Under the pieces are notes generated by a model. That model was not told where the DNA came from and searched no databases. It worked only from the letters and a program-made list of their open reading frames with translations. A stretch of 10,206 bases of DNA, from assembly GCA_902984215.1 (NCBI GenBank), contig CADWAF010000724.1:1-10206 (forward strand). The letters run 5' to 3'. The DNA is from Willaertia magna. Its lineage: Eukaryota; Heterolobosea; Eutetramitea; Acrasida; Naegleriidae. The position numbers and the translations under genes were made by a program. The stretch's first letter is position 1, and every line of letters starts with the position of its first letter. This document shows, piece by piece, positions 8,139 through 10,206 of the stretch.

Positions 8139-9043
8139 ATGAGTAAACATATTATTGCGGCTAACAGCTGTCTATCCGTCGGAGCTACATTGATTTTACT
8201 CGGATCGATTGCTCTCTTTGTTTTAAGTATTGTTCATAATATAGATATTGATTTATCATCCAATACTACATTCCCAAGCGATAAAAGTTTCTGCGGAGAT
8301 ACAAGTAAGTAAATAATTTATTAAAAAAATATTTACTGATCTGTTGTGAAAAAGTTTTGAGTGAACACCGACCATTATTTGTTTCTTACAAGGTAACAAA
8401 TGAAAGAACAACAAATGAGACTTTATATAAAGTTTGTAGTGTTGCATTACCTGGTCATTTAGCTGGAAATCAATATAATGGAACATTTTGTCTTTATCCA
8501 GCAATTCCAAAAGATGGAGATGGAAATTTAAAAACATCAAGTTTAATTTTATATTGTGGATTTACTGTAGCTGTAATGTTTGAAAGATTTGGTATTAGTC
8601 TTGGATTTGCAGTTGTTTTAATCTTTTTAATTCTTTGGATTGTTTTATTACGTGAAAGTCAAACTAGATTTCGTTGGCTTGGTAAAGTTTTTGGAGTTTT
8701 ATATTGGATTGCAACTTTATTAAGTTTAGTTGCAGCTTTCTATTTAATGGTTATGGATGCTCATAGAATTGCAACTAGTTCAGATTGGTGTAATAATTAT
8801 TTTAAAACTAATCTTTGTAACCCAATGGATCATGTCACTCCTTATGAAGAATGTAATTGTACTTACACTTATTATATTGGAATGACTTTATTAGAAGCTA
8901 TTTTAATTGTTATTATAACTGCTCAACTTGCTTTTGCTACTTATCGATGGGTTGCTGATTGTCGTTCTGGAAAATCTGGTTATAAAAACCTTGATAATGA
9001 TAAGGCTATATCTGATCTTACAAAAAGAATTAATAAGATTTAA
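8139..9043 (+). CDS. Four-helix membrane glycoprotein of unknown family, about 284 aa, two exons
   Basis: Exon 1 starts at the ATG at 8139 and encodes helix 1 (about residues 13-33). A tiny intron follows, and exon 2 runs to the TAA at 9041-9043. With the GTAAGT donor the exons are 8139-8304 and 8355-9043 (284 residues). Further helices lie at about 136-154, 165-189 and 228-253, with an extra hydrophobic stretch at 117-131. All four N-glycosylation sequons (NTT, NET, NGT in loop 1; NCT in loop 2) and eight of the loop cysteines (four per loop) fall between helices 1-2 and 3-4. That places both loops outside and both termini in the cytosol, the layout of tetraspanins and claudins. The tetraspanin CCG signature is missing and loop 1 is the larger, so it is not a standard tetraspanin. 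I do not recognise the family. A surface protein is the likeliest role. Confidence 0.8.
8305..8354 (+). other. Tiny intron of the four-helix protein gene (50 bases; alternative 8309-8361)
   Basis: Exon 1 hits an in-frame TAA at 8310-8312 right after a GTAAGT donor (8305-8310). Joining it to the AG at 8353-8354 restores the exon 2 frame (GDT-I-LSEHRP). A second pairing, GTAAAT at 8309 with TTTTGAG ending at 8361, also keeps frame (GDTS-N-EHRP). I prefer the first because the donor is the better match; the acceptor choice is less certain. A better-looking acceptor (TTTCTTACAAG, ending 8392) gives a stop with the strong donor. Confidence 0.75.
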
Positions 9044-9053
9044 TTTATTTATT
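9044..9053 (-). terminator. AATAAA signals at the end of the PARL-like gene
   Basis: The minus strand has two overlapping AATAAA strings, at 9053-9048 and 9049-9044, on and just past the stop codon at 9051-9049. If used, the cleavage site would lie 10-30 bases further on, inside the antisense coding end of the four-helix protein gene. Confidence 0.35.
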
Positions 9054-10206
9054 TTCTAATAATTTGATTATCTTTCCATTCACCACTAACATATCCAACA
9101 TCTACTGCCTTACCATCACTTGTCTTTTTTAAAGTGATAAATGTACCTAAACCATCTCTTTTACTATTCTTTAATTCACCAACATAAATATAATTCTCAC
9201 CAATTGATATTCCTTTTCCTTCTCTTTTAAAACCATTTGATTCACCTAAATAATAAGAATTTCTATAACGTAATTCAATTAAATTATTTTTCTTATCAAT
9301 TGTAGTTACTTTACTATCTTCAATTAATTTTAAAGATAAATATCCAAATAATAAACCACCTAAATGTCCAGCTGTATCCATTTTAAATTTTGTAATAAAA
9401 TTAAATAAAATTTCACCAATGAAATAATAAAATAAAAATTGTTTTGGTTCAAAACTCCAATCTCTTGGTAAGAAAATTAAAGATAATTTAAGTTGAGAAC
9501 TTGATTGTTTCTCAGCAATTAATAAATAAGACATTAATAAACCTAAAACAGCACCACTAGCACCAATACTTCCTCTTTTAATTCCAAACAATAATTTAAC
9601 TAATAAACTACAATAAGATGAAAATATAGCTGCACCAAAATAAAAAGCTAAATAACCTAATGGTCCATAATTCTCATAAACCATTGGTGTTGTTTGATAA
9701 AGACCATACATATTAAATAAGAAATGAAGTAAACCAAAATGTGTAAATGCACTTGTTAATAAAGTATGATATCTCTTCTCAAAGATATTTTGAACTGAAA
9801 GAACAAAATGTTTTTCAAAAAATAATAAACTTTTACTTGATTTTAATTTAATAGCTGTGAATACTCCTAAATTTAGTAATAATATACCATACATCATTGG
9901 ATATCTTTGAAAATCATTTAAAAATATTTCTAAATAGTTTTGTGTTTTATAATCATCAAATATTATCTTTGTATTTTTAAAATAATTTAAAATAAATAAT
10001 TGTATTTCATTAGTTGTTGTTAATGTACTATTTAATAATTTTTTAAATTCTAAACTTATTTCTTTAAAAGTTAATAAATAAGTTATTAAAACAATAGTTA
10101 ATGAACAAATTGTTAAAATTGGAAAAAATAAAAATAATTTAATTTTTAATTTCTTTAATTTTTGTGGATCAATATTTAAATGTTCTTTAAATTCATAAAA
10201 AGAATT
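9049..10206 (-). CDS. PARL-type rhomboid protease with C-terminal MORN repeats, N terminus beyond the window
   Basis: The frame is open from the right edge to the TAA at 9051-9049, 385 codons, so the Met at 9897 is probably internal. Counting from the edge: a separate helix at about 26-48 (LFLFFPILTICSLTIVL), then a rhomboid core with FTHFGLLHFLFNMYG (H156, H161, N165, the GlpG spacing), catalytic Ser217 in GASGAVLG (codon 9558-9556) and His281 in AGHLGG (codon 9366-9364). One helix before a six-helix core is the 1+6 plan of mitochondrial PARL rhomboids, which process proteins of the inner membrane, and the NMY and GASGA motifs fit that group. After the last helix, residues 314-378 form MORN-like repeats (YYLGESNGFKREGKG, YVGELKNSKRDGLG, YVSGEWKDN). 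MORN repeats in other proteins bind membranes or proteins. Location cannot be confirmed without the N terminus. Confidence 0.85.
   Translation of the reverse strand, partial: NSFYEFKEHLNIDPQKLKKLKIKLFLFFPILTICSLTIVLITYLLTFKEISLEFKKLLNSTLTTTNEIQLFILNYFKNTKIIFDDYKTQNYLEIFLNDFQRYPMMYGILLLNLGVFTAIKLKSSKSLLFFEKHFVLSVQNIFEKRYHTLLTSAFTHFGLLHFLFNMYGLYQTTPMVYENYGPLGYLAFYFGAAIFSSYCSLLVKLLFGIKRGSIGASGAVLGLLMSYLLIAEKQSSSQLKLSLIFLPRDWSFEPKQFLFYYFIGEILFNFITKFKMDTAGHLGGLLFGYLSLKLIEDSKVTTIDKKNNLIELRYRNSYYLGESNGFKREGKGISIGENYIYVGELKNSKRDGLGTFITLKKTSDGKAVDVGYVSGEWKDNQIIRK

Noticed and set aside
8256..8540. Minus-strand 94-codon frame opposite the four-helix protein gene
   Set aside because: It lies antisense across exon 1, the intron and exon 2 of a well-supported gene and shows no domain.

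Overview
The window is nuclear DNA from a compact, AT-rich protist genome. It holds six protein genes with short or no intergenic gaps, small GT-AG introns and TAA stops, and no in-frame TAA or TAG inside the readable genes, so the standard code applies. A PF20/SPAG16 axonemal protein shows a lineage that builds motile flagella. The large Kp43-like secreted subtilase, the codon use and the gene density fit a heterolobosean amoeboflagellate such as Naegleria. The genus is an inference; species cannot be told from the window alone.

Layout: (1) 1-3076, minus: secreted subtilisin-family protease, running off the left edge, with a frame break at about 936-943 exactly where the conserved SSRGP...KPD segment of the family should lie. 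(2) 3231-4679, minus: secretase-type rhomboid intramembrane serine protease with an intact Ser/His dyad. (3) 4787-6622, minus: PF20/SPAG16, a LisH-like, coiled-coil and seven-WD40-repeat protein of the flagellar central apparatus. (4) 6623-7065: 443-base divergent promoter region shared with the next gene and carrying four CCAAT-type boxes. (5) 7066-7774, plus: two-box HMGB chromatin protein, two exons. (6) 8139-9043, plus: four-helix membrane glycoprotein of unknown family, two exons. (7) 9049-10206, minus: PARL-type rhomboid with C-terminal MORN repeats. Its frame is open to the right edge, so the N terminus is missing.

Genes 1-3 lie head to tail on the minus strand. PF20 and HMGB are divergent. 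The four-helix protein and the PARL-like gene converge with only five bases between their stop codons. GC content falls sharply to the right: I count 38 G or C in 300 bases at 9901-10200 (about 13%), against roughly one third in sampled parts of the protease gene.

Three of the six genes encode serine proteases that are secreted or membrane-embedded. No common pathway is shown by the sequence. The most notable items are the rhomboid-MORN fusion, the localized lesion in the subtilase, and the membrane protein whose first exon can be spliced in two equally frame-preserving ways. No RNA genes, transposons or CRISPR-like arrays were seen.
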